Positions 25,165 through 34,389 are shown, counted from the first letter of the stretch. The stretch is DNA of 58,464 nucleotides from Synergistales bacterium (GCA_018433595.1 JAHDQY010000042.1:1-58464); one strand, 5' to 3'. Numbers and translations: made by a program. Notes: generated by a model from the sequence alone, not told the origin.

Positions 25165-26529
25165 ATGGCAAGAATGACTCAGGTGAAGTGGTCCGTCGCT
25201 CCCGATCAGGTCTTCGACACCATAGCGAAATGGGTACTTCGAGACGGTTTCGACATCGTCATCGACATGGAGAAATCGAAGGGTAGTCACATCGTAGACG
25301 CCCGTAACGGTGACCAGTGGCTCGACTTCTACACCTTCTTCGCCTCGTCGCCCTTCGGCATGAACCACCCCAAACTGGCCAACGATGAATTCAAGGAAAA
25401 GATCTTCCGTGCCGCCATCAACAAGGTGGCCAACTCCGACATCTACACCGTCGAAATGGCCGAATTCGTCAAAACCTTCGCGGAAGTGGCCAAGCCGGAA
25501 GGCTTCAATCACCTCTTCTTCATCGACTACGGCACGCTGGCCGTCGAAAACGCCTTCAAGGTCGCCATGGACTGGAAGGTCCGCAAACTACTGGCCAAGG
25601 GCAGGATCAGCAAGGGAGATGCCGTCCGCGGCAAGAAGGGGACCAAGGTCATCCACTTCAACGACGCCTTCCACGGTCGCAGCGGCTACACCCTCTCCGT
25701 CACCAACACCAACGATCCCAACAAGTACCAGTACTTCGCGCAGTACGACTGGCCCCGCGTCCTCAACCCCAAGATCACCTGGCCTCTGGAGGATCACCTC
25801 GGAGTCGTCCAGTGGCTTGAGAGCGTCGCCGAAAAGCAGATCCGTCAGGCTCTCGCCGCAGACCCCGACGACATCTGCGCCATCATCATCGAGACGATCC
25901 AGGGAGAGGGCGGCGACAACCACTTCCGCACCGAATTCATGAAGAAGCTCCGTCAGATCGCCGACGAAAACGACATCCTCCTCATCTTCGACGAAGTTCA
26001 GTGCGGCATGGGAGTCACGGGCAAGATGTGGGCGTGGCAGCACCACGGAATCAAGCCCGACATCTTCTGCTTCGGCAAGAAGGCCCAGGTCTGCGGCATC
26101 TGCGCCGGCCCCCGCGTCGACGAAGTGGAGGACAACTGCTTCAAGGTCTCGAGCCGCATCAACTCCACCTGGGGCGGCACCGCCGTCGACATGGTCCGCT
26201 CGGCGCGGTACCTCGAGATCTACCGGGACGACCACATCCTCGACTACGTGGCGAACACGGCGGGCCCGCGTCTTTACAACGGCCTGAAGGACCTGGAGAA
26301 GGAATTCCCCGAGCTCCTCTGCAACGTCCGCGGCAAGGGCCTCATGTGCGCCTACGACCTTCCCGACGGCGCCACCCGCGACAAGGTCGTCAAGGCCCTC
26401 TGGGCGAAGAAGATGCTCATTCTCCCCTGCGGCAACGTCTCCATTCGCTACCGTCCGGCCCTCAACGTCCCCGTCGAGGATCTCGACAGGGCCACCGAGG
26501 TCACCCGGGAGGTTCTCAAGAGTCTCTAA
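25165..26529 (+). CDS. lat: L-lysine 6-aminotransferase
   Basis: The protein is 454 aa and resembles L-lysine epsilon-aminotransferase, a PLP class III enzyme moving the 6-amino group of lysine to 2-oxoglutarate. Family-like segments are DGFDIVIDMEKSKGSHIVDA, YTFFASSPFGMNHPKL, the acidic DEVQCGMGVTG and the PLP-lysine region FGKKAQVCGICAG (lysines 305-306). The product would be 2-aminoadipate semialdehyde, suggesting lysine degradation. AAGGAGG lies only 2 bases before the ATG at 25165 and 11 before the ATG at 25174, so either start is possible. Other class III aminotransferase substrates cannot be excluded. Confidence 0.85.
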   Translation: MARMTQVKWSVAPDQVFDTIAKWVLRDGFDIVIDMEKSKGSHIVDARNGDQWLDFYTFFASSPFGMNHPKLANDEFKEKIFRAAINKVANSDIYTVEMAEFVKTFAEVAKPEGFNHLFFIDYGTLAVENAFKVAMDWKVRKLLAKGRISKGDAVRGKKGTKVIHFNDAFHGRSGYTLSVTNTNDPNKYQYFAQYDWPRVLNPKITWPLEDHLGVVQWLESVAEKQIRQALAADPDDICAIIIETIQGEGGDNHFRTEFMKKLRQIADENDILLIFDEVQCGMGVTGKMWAWQHHGIKPDIFCFGKKAQVCGICAGPRVDEVEDNCFKVSSRINSTWGGTAVDMVRSARYLEIYRDDHILDYVANTAGPRLYNGLKDLEKEFPELLCNVRGKGLMCAYDLPDGATRDKVVKALWAKKMLILPCGNVSIRYRPALNVPVEDLDRATEVTREVLKSL

Positions 26530-26557
26530 GCTCTTCGTAAGGGAGAGGCCGATCCAA

Positions 26558-26599
26558 AGAAGCGCGAGGGGCGCCGAAGTCGGCGTCCCTCGCGCTTCT
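26558..26599 (+). terminator. Long hairpin after lat
   Basis: Arms AGAAGCGCGAGGG (26558-26570) and CCCTCGCGCTTCT (26587-26599) pair perfectly. The interior CGCCG/CGGCG extends the stem around an AAGT loop. There is no good U-run on the plus strand, so termination strength is uncertain. Confidence 0.6.
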
Positions 26600-26682
26600 G
26601 AGAATGGCTTACGATCTTTTGCCGATGGCGTCAATGTCTCCTTTGTGGTAGCTTTTACCTTAAAGACAAAGGGGGCGGTGAC

Positions 26683-27861
26683 ATGACCCAGACCCTGGGC
26701 GAGATGAACTGGCAGCTCATCATCGGTGTTCTCCTCGTCAGCTGTCTCGTCGCCTACGTCGGTGACCGGGTGGGGATGCGCATCGGAAAGAAGCGCATCT
26801 CCCTTTTTGGGTTGCGCCCCCGGGATACCTCTTCGATCATCACCGCCGTCACCGGCTTTCTCATCGCCCTGGGAACCCTCACCGCTCTTGCTGTCGCCTC
26901 CGACAGCGTCCGGACGGCCCTTTTCAGCATGAAGTACGTCCAGCGGCAAATCACGGAACTGACCGGACAGCTTCAGGAGAGCCGTGAAGAGTTCGCCGAC
27001 ATGGAGCAGCAGCTCTTTGAAAGCCAGAACGCTCTTCTTGCCAAGCAGCAGGAACTTTCCGAAATTGAAGGCCGCCTCAAGGCCGCCCAGGGTGACCTTT
27101 CCGACGTGAGGGCGCGTCTGGAACAGGCCGAATCGGAGAAAAACGTCCTGGAAGAGGAGACGGCGGCCCTGCGGAAAAACCGCGAAGAGCTTCAAACGGC
27201 CGTCGCCTCCCTCAAGGCCGAAGCCGAGGGGCTTCGAGAGGGGCTTGACGAGGTCCGGGAAGGCCGCATCGTCGTCTTTGCCGGTGAACTGCTCTCTCAA
27301 ATCGCTGTTCCGGCAGGAAGCAGGCGCCCTGATGTGGAGATCCTCCTGACGGAGGCTAAGAACAGGGCACGTCATTTCGTCGCCCTTCGTTTCGGAGGCT
27401 CTATCGATGACGTTGAGATCGATCTGTCAAGGGCGGCGGAAGGGCACGTCCTCGAGGCCCTGACGGGCTCTCCCTATCGGCAGGTTTTGCGTTTTCTCGC
27501 CGCTTCCAATGCCCTCAGGGGGGAGACGATTTCCCTGGACAGCAGGACTCACGTCAGCAGCAGTGTCTATAAGGCGGGCCAGGTTCTTCTGGAACGGACC
27601 TTTTCGCAAGGTCTCGATCGGGACAAGGCGGAGGGAGAGCTCTATGCCCTCCTGCGTCAGGTCAACGCGCTGGCCGTCTCTGACGGAGTCCTTCCCGACC
27701 CCCTTCACAAAACCGTCGGCAACCTGACGGCGACGGAATTCTTCGAGACTATCGAGGCCCTTTCCGATCGCGCCGCCGAGGCTCGGGTTACCGTCATTGT
27801 CGAAGAGGAAACCTTCAGCGAAGGGCCCGTCAAGATCCGTCTTCGCGTTGAAGATGCCTGA
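26683..27861 (+). CDS. DUF3084 membrane and coiled-coil protein
   Basis: The protein is 392 aa. Two membrane helices (about residues 10-30 and 49-70) flank the conserved segment GKKRISLFGLRPRDTSSIITAVTG in part, which is typical of DUF3084. A coiled coil of about 110 residues follows (roughly 85-200, rich in Q, E and L). The globular C-terminal half begins near EGRIVVFAGELL. It is probably anchored in the inner membrane with the coil in the cytoplasm or periplasm. Function is unknown. It lies after the lat hairpin with no strong promoter found. Confidence 0.8.
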   Translation: MTQTLGEMNWQLIIGVLLVSCLVAYVGDRVGMRIGKKRISLFGLRPRDTSSIITAVTGFLIALGTLTALAVASDSVRTALFSMKYVQRQITELTGQLQESREEFADMEQQLFESQNALLAKQQELSEIEGRLKAAQGDLSDVRARLEQAESEKNVLEEETAALRKNREELQTAVASLKAEAEGLREGLDEVREGRIVVFAGELLSQIAVPAGSRRPDVEILLTEAKNRARHFVALRFGGSIDDVEIDLSRAAEGHVLEALTGSPYRQVLRFLAASNALRGETISLDSRTHVSSSVYKAGQVLLERTFSQGLDRDKAEGELYALLRQVNALAVSDGVLPDPLHKTVGNLTATEFFETIEALSDRAAEARVTVIVEEETFSEGPVKIRLRVEDA

Positions 27862-27889
27862 GAACTGAAACTGATGAGGAGATGACGTC

Positions 27890-28114
27890 ATGCTTATCGT
27901 CGCCTGCCAAGTCTGCGGCGAAATGAAGGTCCTGGCCGGGATGCCCGACATGGACGGCGTTGCGCGCGCCAACTGGATCTGTCCCGGCTGCGGCACGGGC
28001 CAGATCGTCCAGCTTCCCGTCAAAAGCGATGCCCGCGGGGACCTTCGGAAGATCGTCCAGGGCCTTTCTCTGGGGTGCCAGGAGGGCTACGTGAGGATCG
28101 GCGACCTTGGATAG
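27890..28114 (+). CDS. Small zinc-ribbon protein, function unknown
   Basis: This 74-residue protein has two CxxC pairs (C6/C9 in CQVC and C31/C34 in CPGC), a pattern expected to hold one zinc ion. No family is recognised beyond a generic zinc ribbon. The start ATG at 27890 has GAGGAG upstream. Its stop overlaps the start of the next gene by 8 bases, so the two are probably translated together. Confidence 0.65.
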   Translation: MLIVACQVCGEMKVLAGMPDMDGVARANWICPGCGTGQIVQLPVKSDARGDLRKIVQGLSLGCQEGYVRIGDLG

Positions 28115-28541
28115 AGTCTTTCTGCCCGGGGATTACCTTTTTTACGACAGCAAGCTTGCCGTCGCCCCGGCTGAACTGATCGATCTCTATCGGTTCACTC
28201 ACTGGGGCAAGAGCCGTACTCTCGAACAGATCGACAAGATGCTCCAGGGGAGCAGCCTCTGCTTTTCCGTGCGTCACAACGACCGCCTTGTCGCCTTCTG
28301 CCGGATCCTGACCGATTTCGTCTTTCGCGCCTCCCTCTGGGATATTCTCGTCCACCCCGACCATCAGGGGCGAGGGCTCGGAACGGCGCTGATGCGCTAT
28401 ACCCTTGACCATCCCGCCGTCAAACCCATCCCCCTCATCGTGACCTACAGCAGCGATCTCATCCCCTTCCTGAAACGGCTGGGATTCGCTTCCAATGAGG
28501 GCAACCTGCAGCTTCTGAGGGTTCCCATCGAATACTCGTGA
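28107..28541 (+). CDS. GNAT family N-acetyltransferase
   Basis: The protein is 144 aa. It shows the acetyl-CoA binding motif A of GNAT enzymes (ILVHPDHQGRGLGTALMRYTL) preceded by DRLVAFCRILTDF and followed by the C-terminal FLKRLGF. The start is TTG at 28107, inside the end of the preceding zinc-ribbon gene. The substrate cannot be told from sequence. The metK promoter begins just after its stop. Confidence 0.8.
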   Translation: MDRVFLPGDYLFYDSKLAVAPAELIDLYRFTHWGKSRTLEQIDKMLQGSSLCFSVRHNDRLVAFCRILTDFVFRASLWDILVHPDHQGRGLGTALMRYTLDHPAVKPIPLIVTYSSDLIPFLKRLGFASNEGNLQLLRVPIEYS

Positions 28542-28545
28542 TTCA

Positions 28546-28574
28546 TTGACAGCCTCTTTACTGGAGGGTATAAA
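28546..28574 (+). promoter_or_regulatory. Strong predicted sigma70-type promoter for metK
   Basis: The -35 is consensus TTGACA (28546-28551), the spacer is 17 bases and the -10 is TATAAA (28569-28574). Transcription would start near 28581, leaving a leader of under 50 bases. That is too short for a SAM riboswitch. Confidence 0.8.
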
Positions 28575-28627
28575 CAATTCTTAAAGGGTTGTTGCTCTGC
28601 GAATCAAGGAAAGGTTGTGACCAGCCC

Positions 28628-29830
28628 GTGAAAAAGGAACGCCATCTTATCACCTCCGAGTCCGTCACGGAGGGGCACCCCGACAAACTGGCCGATCAGA
28701 TCTCCGACGGTGTTCTTGACGCGATTCTGGCTCAGGACCCGATGGGGCGTGTGGCCTGTGAGACTCTGGTCACGACGGGCCTTGTCGTCGTCGCCGGTGA
28801 GATCAGCACCGACTGCTATGTCGACATTCCCCGGCTGGCCCGGCAGATCACCAAGGAAATCGGCTATACCCGGGCCAAATTCGGCTTCGACGGTGACACC
28901 TGCGCCGTCATCACCGCCATCGACGAGCAGTCGGGAGACATCAAAGAAGGCGTCGACAAGGCCTTTGAAGCCCGCGGCAACGGTGACTCCGCCGAGGACC
29001 TCGACAGTCTGGGCGCCGGTGACCAGGGAATGATGATCGGTTATGCCTGCAACGAGACCGAGGAATTTCTCCCTCTGCCCATTGCCCTGGCCCATCGTCT
29101 TTCGAGACGTCTGGCGGCGGTCCGCAAGGAGGGTGTCCTGCCCTACCTGCGCCCCGATGGCAAGACTCAGGTCACTGTAGAGTATGAAAACGGCGAGGCC
29201 GTCCGTGTCGATGCCGTCATCGTCTCCACCCAGCATGGTCCCGAAGTCGAGCAGGACCGGATCCGCCGTGACATGATCGAGCACGTCATTCGTCCCGTCA
29301 TCCCCGCCGTGCTCCTTGACGACAAAACCCAGATCTTCGTCAATCCCTCGGGGCGCTTCGTCATGGGTGGCCCCATGGCCGACACGGGCCTGACGGGGCG
29401 CAAGATCATCGTCGACACCTACGGCGGTCTCATCCCCCACGGCGGCGGGGCCTTCTCCGGCAAGGACCCCACCAAGGTCGACCGATCGGCGGCCTACATG
29501 GCCCGCTATGCCGCCAAGAACGTCGTCGCCGCCGGTCTGGCTGAAAAATGCCAGATCCAGGTGGCCTATGCCATCGGCGTCGCCCACCCCGTCTCCATCA
29601 TGACCAACAGCTACGGCACGGGCAAGATTTCCGACGAGGCCATCACCCAGACCATCCGCAAGATTTTCGACTTCCGCCCCGCCGCCATCATCCGCGACCT
29701 GGAGCTTCGCAAGCCTCAGTACCGCAGGCTGGCTGCCTACGGCCACATGGGCCGCATCGACCTCGATCCCCTTCCGGCCTGGGAGCGGATCGACCGGGTC
29801 GACGCCCTGCGTTCCGCCGCCGGACTCTAG
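28628..29830 (+). CDS. metK: S-adenosylmethionine synthetase
   Basis: MetK is 400 aa from the GTG at 28628 ([20 protein letters not shown]). A longer TTG frame from 28589 would begin too close to the promoter. Motifs are GAGDQG near residue 130 and the P-loop-like GGGAFSGKD near residue 275. The enzyme makes SAM from methionine and ATP. It has its own promoter and terminator, so it looks like a single-gene transcription unit. Confidence 0.96.
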   Translation: MKKERHLITSESVTEGHPDKLADQISDGVLDAILAQDPMGRVACETLVTTGLVVVAGEISTDCYVDIPRLARQITKEIGYTRAKFGFDGDTCAVITAIDEQSGDIKEGVDKAFEARGNGDSAEDLDSLGAGDQGMMIGYACNETEEFLPLPIALAHRLSRRLAAVRKEGVLPYLRPDGKTQVTVEYENGEAVRVDAVIVSTQHGPEVEQDRIRRDMIEHVIRPVIPAVLLDDKTQIFVNPSGRFVMGGPMADTGLTGRKIIVDTYGGLIPHGGGAFSGKDPTKVDRSAAYMARYAAKNVVAAGLAEKCQIQVAYAIGVAHPVSIMTNSYGTGKISDEAITQTIRKIFDFRPAAIIRDLELRKPQYRRLAAYGHMGRIDLDPLPAWERIDRVDALRSAAGL

Positions 29831-29846
29831 AAAAAGCCTCTTTCAC

Positions 29847-29884
29847 CGCCCGACCCTGCCGTCATGGGGCCGGGCGATTTTTTG
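29847..29884 (+). terminator. Rho-independent terminator after metK
   Basis: The outer stem CGCCCG (29847-29852) pairs with CGGGCG (29871-29876), with additional CCC/GGG pairing inside, and is followed by ATTTTTTG. This is a good intrinsic terminator. Confidence 0.85.
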
Positions 29885-29975
29885 AACGGCCGGTGCCGAC
29901 AGGGTTGGGACCCCCGGCTTCCGGTGGCCTCAGCCCTTCCCGATGGGAGTGCCGTCCCCTGCAAGGAGGAGGTTC

Positions 29976-30635
29976 GTGACCGTGACGATCGTCGATTACC
30001 TTCTGCACTTCCTCTGGCCCGTTCAGTGTCCCCTGTGCGGTCGCCCGGCCTCCACTGTCTGCTCCGGATGCCTCGACATCCTTCTCCGAAACTCCCGGAG
30101 CCGCTGTTTTTCCTGCCACGGCGAGTATCCCTGCCCCCTGCATGTCGGTCCTCCCCTTCTTGCCGGTGCTTCCCATCTCGATAAGGCACGGGAGCTTCTG
30201 ATGCTGTTAAAATATGAAAACAGCCGCTCCATCGGTCTCAGCTTGGGCGAGGCCCTGGGGCGGGCCTTTCCTGTCCCGGAGAGTGATTTTCTTGTCCCCC
30301 TGCCGCTTCATCGGAACAGCTCCAGGGGCTACAATCAGGCCCTCCTCATCGCCAGGGGGCTGAGCAGGATCTGGGCGCTTCCCGTCTTGGACGGCCTCTC
30401 ATGGTCCGCCTCTTGGCCGAACCAGACGGGGCGGAGTGCCGCTGAAAGACGACAGCTGCCCCGAGAGGCTTTCTTCTGGAGAGGGCCGCCCATCAGCGAA
30501 AAACGGACGGTCATCGTCGACGACGTCTCCACCACGGGAACCACCCTCTCCCGGGCTGCGAGGGCCCTGGAGAAGGCAGGAGCTTCCGTTGCCGCCTTCG
30601 TCGTCTGGACCGTCGCGGAGGTGAAAAAAAGATGA
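29976..30635 (+). CDS. comF: ComF family phosphoribosyltransferase-like protein
   Basis: The protein is 219 aa from a GTG at 29976 after AAGGAGGAGG. A GTG two codons downstream is also possible. An N-terminal zinc-finger-like part has CPLC, CSGC and CFSC pairs. The C-terminal phosphoribosyltransferase domain has the PRPP loop VIVDDVSTTGTT near residue 180. ComF proteins act in DNA uptake in some bacteria. In Firmicutes comF and yvyF are often neighbours, as here. Confidence 0.88.
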   Translation: MTVTIVDYLLHFLWPVQCPLCGRPASTVCSGCLDILLRNSRSRCFSCHGEYPCPLHVGPPLLAGASHLDKARELLMLLKYENSRSIGLSLGEALGRAFPVPESDFLVPLPLHRNSSRGYNQALLIARGLSRIWALPVLDGLSWSASWPNQTGRSAAERRQLPREAFFWRGPPISEKRTVIVDDVSTTGTTLSRAARALEKAGASVAAFVVWTVAEVKKR

Positions 30636-31018
30636 ACGTGGAGCTTCGCAACTGCTGGATCTGCAACAGAGTCTATCCCCATCAGGGGGGACGCCCGATC
30701 TGCGGCGAATGCCGCGAGGAGTTGGACCGCCTTTTCGTTGAAGTGCGCGACTTCCTGCGGGATCATCCCCAGTTCACCCCCAATGTCCCCGAACTGGCGG
30801 AGGTCATGGGCGTCGACGAGAAGAAGATCCAGGCCCTCAAAGACGACGGCCGCCTTTTCGTCGTGGGTCCGGGGACGGGTGACGGCCGGTGCCAGATCTG
30901 CGGCAAAAACTGTGGAAGCGGTCACATCTGCGCCGAATGTGTCGAGGCTCTCAGCGGGGAGGCCCGCGGTCCATCGTCGCAGATGTTCGCCTGGCGTCGA
31001 TGGGGCAAGGGGTCCTAA
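30632..31018 (+). CDS. yvyF: YvyF-like flagellar-region zinc-finger protein
   Basis: This 128-residue protein has cysteine pairs at both ends (CWIC and CGEC near the start, CQIC and CAEC near the end) around a helical middle (VPELAEVMGVDEKKIQALKDDG in part) that resembles a small DNA-binding or regulatory fold. The same architecture is seen in TIGR03826/YvyF proteins found beside flgM. It overlaps comF by 4 bases. The stop codon lies inside the predicted sigma28 -35 element. Confidence 0.82.
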   Translation: MNVELRNCWICNRVYPHQGGRPICGECREELDRLFVEVRDFLRDHPQFTPNVPELAEVMGVDEKKIQALKDDGRLFVVGPGTGDGRCQICGKNCGSGHICAECVEALSGEARGPSSQMFAWRRWGKGS

Positions 31019-31043
31019 AGCCTTTCTTCTGAAGGGCCGATAA
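31016..31043 (+). promoter_or_regulatory. Predicted sigma28 promoter for flgM operon
   Basis: The -35 TAAA (31016-31019) is 16 bases from a full consensus -10 GCCGATAA (31036-31043). This is the flagellar sigma28 (FliA/SigD) pattern, whose spacer is usually about 15. It lies 34 bases before flgM and would drive flgM through maf. Confidence 0.75.
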
Positions 31044-31076
31044 CGTCATTGAAAGTGGTACGACTCTGGGGGGATC

Positions 31077-31382
31077 ATGATGATTGACCGCATCCATAAA
31101 ATCTACGGCACCGGAGGTGTCGAACCCGTCAAGCGGAAGATCGGCCGCAGGGCCGAAGGGGACGGGGCCGCCATCGAGGGCGCGAGAGACGGCGTAGAGG
31201 TCAGCTCTTTCAGCCGTGAGATGGCCCATGCCCTGTCGGAGCTTCGCAAGGTGTCCGATGTCCGTTCCGACAGGGTGGAAAGCCTCAAGGGGCGAATCGA
31301 TCGGGGAGAGTATCGCATCGACAGCGTCGGTCTGGCCTCTCGTCTCATCGAAGCCGGTCTCCTGAAGGACCTGGGGGAGTAG
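31077..31382 (+). CDS. flgM: Anti-sigma28 factor FlgM
   Basis: The protein is 101 aa with the FlgM C-terminal pattern: SELRKVSDVRSDRVESLKGRIDRGEYRIDS, then VASRLIEAGLL-like. FlgM holds sigma28 inactive until it is exported after hook completion. The first ATG is 31077, directly followed by a second at 31080. GGGGGG upstream serves as ribosome binding site. It sits under a predicted sigma28 promoter, the classic feedback arrangement. Confidence 0.9.
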   Translation: MMIDRIHKIYGTGGVEPVKRKIGRRAEGDGAAIEGARDGVEVSSFSREMAHALSELRKVSDVRSDRVESLKGRIDRGEYRIDSVGLASRLIEAGLLKDLGE

Positions 31383-31386
31383 GCCT

Positions 31387-31833
31387 TTGATTTCCGCCGA
31401 TATGATCGGCCTCCTCGAGCGGCAGGAAAAACTGCTGCGCGAGGTGGTTGATATTGCGCTCAGACAGCGCGAGGCGCTCCGCCAAGGGCGCCTCGACCTT
31501 TTACAGGACCTTCTCGACCGGATGCGTCAGGCTGCCTTCGAGGTCCAGCAGGTCGAATCGGAGCGGAATACCGCCGCTCAGGCATTGGCGGCGTCTCTCG
31601 GCGTCGAGCCCAGGCTTGACGCCCTTGCGGAATCCATCGGCGGCGCCGAGTCGCGACGCCTCCTCGAGGCCGGTGGAGCGTTGACTCTGGCCGTGGCCGC
31701 CGTCAAGTCGGAAATGCAGATCCTGACGCGCCTCATGGAGGAAAGCTCCACGTTGAACGACATGCTTCTTTCGGAGTGGCACCGCCTGCAGGGAGGAGTT
31801 CCCTTCCCTGGAGGCTTTGACGCCCGAGGATAG
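31387..31833 (+). CDS. flgN: FlgN-type flagellar export chaperone
   Basis: This 148-residue, almost fully helical protein starts with TTG at 31387 and has the FlgN-like beginning LLERQEKLLREVVDIALRQREAL. FlgN proteins chaperone FlgK and FlgL, whose genes follow here directly, so the neighbourhood supports the call. Sequence conservation is low, as normal for this family. The downstream ATG at 31402 is an alternative start. Confidence 0.8.
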   Translation: MISADMIGLLERQEKLLREVVDIALRQREALRQGRLDLLQDLLDRMRQAAFEVQQVESERNTAAQALAASLGVEPRLDALAESIGGAESRRLLEAGGALTLAVAAVKSEMQILTRLMEESSTLNDMLLSEWHRLQGGVPFPGGFDARG

Positions 31834-31848
31834 GAGGGACCAGGGACG

Positions 31849-34374
31849 ATGAGCACCTTTTCGGGCCTCGAAATGGGAAGACGGGCCATGAACTACTACC
31901 GCCTCGGCATGGAGACGGCAGGGCATAACATCGCCAACGCCGATGTCGAGGGCTATTCGAGGCAGCGCGTCGAGGCGTCGACGACGGATCCCTTCACCGA
32001 CCCCGGCCTGAGCCGCCCCTGGCTGCCGGGTCAGGTCGGGACGGGCGTCAAAGTCGATGCCATCGTGCGCCTCCGTGACGCCTTCCTCGACGCCCAGTAT
32101 GTCGAGGAGACGACGCTTCAGGGCTACTGGGAGCGCATCGAACAGGCCCTGCGGCACGCGGAGGTTTTCGTCAACGAACCTCTCGTCAACGAAAACGGCG
32201 GAACTCTCAAGACGGCCCTGGACAGCTTCTGGGCCAACATGCAGGAGCTCTCCAAACGCCCCGACAGCACCGCCGTCCGAGACGCCCTCCTGGAAGAGAC
32301 GCGGAGCCTCACCGTCTTCCTGGACCAACTGGCCACCAACTACAGCCAGTACCGCGACTCCCTCAATCAGGACCTCGAGATGAAGGTCAAAGAGGCCAAT
32401 ACCTATATCGACCAGATCGCCGCCCTCAACGTCAAGATCAAGAAGATCAAGGGAGTCGGCGGCAACCCCAATGACCTTCTGGACCGACGCGACCTTCTCG
32501 TGGAGAAGCTGGCCGGCCTTGCCGATATCACCGTCTCCTCGTCGGCCTACGACCTCGACGGCGACTTCAAGATCGACCTCAACGGCAAGCTTCTCGTCCA
32601 GGGCGATCAGACCCGACACCTCGTCCTTGCCTCCGTCGGCGGCAACAGCGGCTACTACGATGTTCAGGTCGAGGACAACACCTTCGATTACGTCGACAAC
32701 CCCGACGTCCTCACCATCGGCTTCAGCCAGGCTACGGGAGAGGCCGTCCATGACGTCTTCGTCCGCCGCATCGCCACCGAGACGGCCTGGAAGATCGGTC
32801 AGGCCGCCGACCCCGCGACGGGACTGGGGCGCATCAAACCTCAGAGCGCCGACGAGGCCCTGGGCATCAAGGGCAACTTTTCCCTTCAGGTGGGCAGCTC
32901 GGGGACGCGCGTCTCTTCCGTTGCCCAGAAGACGGGCGGCGTCGACGGTGTCGTCCTGGGCAGCCCCGGGGTGGGGGAGCCGACGGAATACGGCTTCCGC
33001 GTCGCCTGGGATGACAAGGACCGTATCGTCAACGTCGTCTGGAACGCCGGCACGAATCGCTGGGACATCTCCGACAACGCCGGCAACGCGGCCGCCTCGG
33101 CAGGGACGGACCTCACCGTCGGCGACCTCCAGTCCTTTTTCGCCTCCGGCTATCCCGGCCTCACCGCCGGAAGCGACGGCACGCATTTTTCCCTCTCTTC
33201 CGACGACAGCCACCTGATCTCCCTGACGGACATCAAGGGCGATCTTCTCTCGGACAGGCTCAAGATGGCCAACGGAGCTCCCATCGTCGCCATCGAAGTC
33301 ACCGAAGCGGACAGCCTCGTGACGATCCGCAACAAGATCAACAGCGCCTACGGAGCCGAAGGCGGTCCGGAAGATCCCGAAGAGTGGCTTGTCGCCTCCG
33401 TTGCCGAAATGGCCGACGGCACCTTCTCCCTCGTTCTCGAAAGCCAGGTCGTCGGCGAGGCCGCCAGGATCAACGTCATGGGCGACGAGCAGGGAAGCCT
33501 CTATGTCGCCCAGCGCCTGGGCCTCGTTGCGGGAGGCCCCGACGGCGGCTCCGCGGCGGTGCTCACGGAATCCCGGGACGCTCTCGTCACCGTCGACAAC
33601 TTCACCTTTCTCTCGGCCGAGAACAATTTCGGCAAGGCCCGTCTCATCACCGCCGCCAACGGCTACCGGGCCGATACGCTCCAGGAGGTCGTGCCGGGAG
33701 TCCATTTCCACATCAACGGCGTCGGCAGGGCTTCGGCCGTCATCCGCCATGCCGTCAAGGGCGGCCAGATCTCCGGCATCATGACGGCCCGCGATGACTA
33801 CCTATTGAGCCACCTGGCGAGCTTCGACGAAATGGCCTACGCTCTCGCCCTGGAGATGAACGCCGTCCATTACGCCGGACATGGCACGGGAACGAACTCC
33901 GACGTGACGGGCACGGCCTTTTTCGACCCCATCACCACGCGGTGGGGTGCGGCGACGAAACTCGACGTCAACGGGGCCCTTTTCGAGGACTCGACTCTCA
34001 TCGCCGCCTCCGGCGGCGACGGGACGGGCCACACCCTCGGCGTCGGTGACGGTAGCAACGCCCTCCGCATGGCCCAGCTCAAGCAGGCGCCCGTCTTGGA
34101 AAATGAGAGCGCCAGTTTCGACGAATTCTACGAGGCGTTCCTCGCCTCCCTCGGAACCCAGGGACAGCGCGCCCGGACTATGTCCGCCAATCAGAAAGCC
34201 CTCACCGGGCAGATCGACGCTCAGCGCCAGTCCGTCATGGGCGTCAATATCGACGAAGAGATGATGGACATTCTCAAGTTCCAGCAGGCCTTCAACGCCA
34301 TGGCGCGGCACATGACCACCATCGACGAGATGCTGGACCGGCTCATCAACGGCATGGGCCGAGTCGGCCTGTAG
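31849..34374 (+). CDS. flgK: Flagellar hook-associated protein 1, long FlgK
   Basis: FlgK is 841 aa, against roughly 550 in E. coli. The N-terminus has the family block METAGHNIANADVEGYSRQRVE and the C-terminus has GVNIDEEMMDILKFQQAFNAMARHM in part. These coiled ends form the hook-filament junction. The extra length is in the middle, including a flagellin-IN-like unit near residues 480-560 (VTEADSLVTIRNKINSA, then LYVAQRLGL). It follows flgN by 15 bases. Confidence 0.93.
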   Translation: MSTFSGLEMGRRAMNYYRLGMETAGHNIANADVEGYSRQRVEASTTDPFTDPGLSRPWLPGQVGTGVKVDAIVRLRDAFLDAQYVEETTLQGYWERIEQALRHAEVFVNEPLVNENGGTLKTALDSFWANMQELSKRPDSTAVRDALLEETRSLTVFLDQLATNYSQYRDSLNQDLEMKVKEANTYIDQIAALNVKIKKIKGVGGNPNDLLDRRDLLVEKLAGLADITVSSSAYDLDGDFKIDLNGKLLVQGDQTRHLVLASVGGNSGYYDVQVEDNTFDYVDNPDVLTIGFSQATGEAVHDVFVRRIATETAWKIGQAADPATGLGRIKPQSADEALGIKGNFSLQVGSSGTRVSSVAQKTGGVDGVVLGSPGVGEPTEYGFRVAWDDKDRIVNVVWNAGTNRWDISDNAGNAAASAGTDLTVGDLQSFFASGYPGLTAGSDGTHFSLSSDDSHLISLTDIKGDLLSDRLKMANGAPIVAIEVTEADSLVTIRNKINSAYGAEGGPEDPEEWLVASVAEMADGTFSLVLESQVVGEAARINVMGDEQGSLYVAQRLGLVAGGPDGGSAAVLTESRDALVTVDNFTFLSAENNFGKARLITAANGYRADTLQEVVPGVHFHINGVGRASAVIRHAVKGGQISGIMTARDDYLLSHLASFDEMAYALALEMNAVHYAGHGTGTNSDVTGTAFFDPITTRWGAATKLDVNGALFEDSTLIAASGGDGTGHTLGVGDGSNALRMAQLKQAPVLENESASFDEFYEAFLASLGTQGQRARTMSANQKALTGQIDAQRQSVMGVNIDEEMMDILKFQQAFNAMARHMTTIDEMLDRLINGMGRVGL

Positions 34375-34389
34375 GGGAGGGAACCGCCC

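Noticed and set aside
28575-28627. SAM riboswitch before metK
   Set aside because: The predicted leader is under 50 bases, shorter than any SAM riboswitch class I know, and no matching stems are visible.
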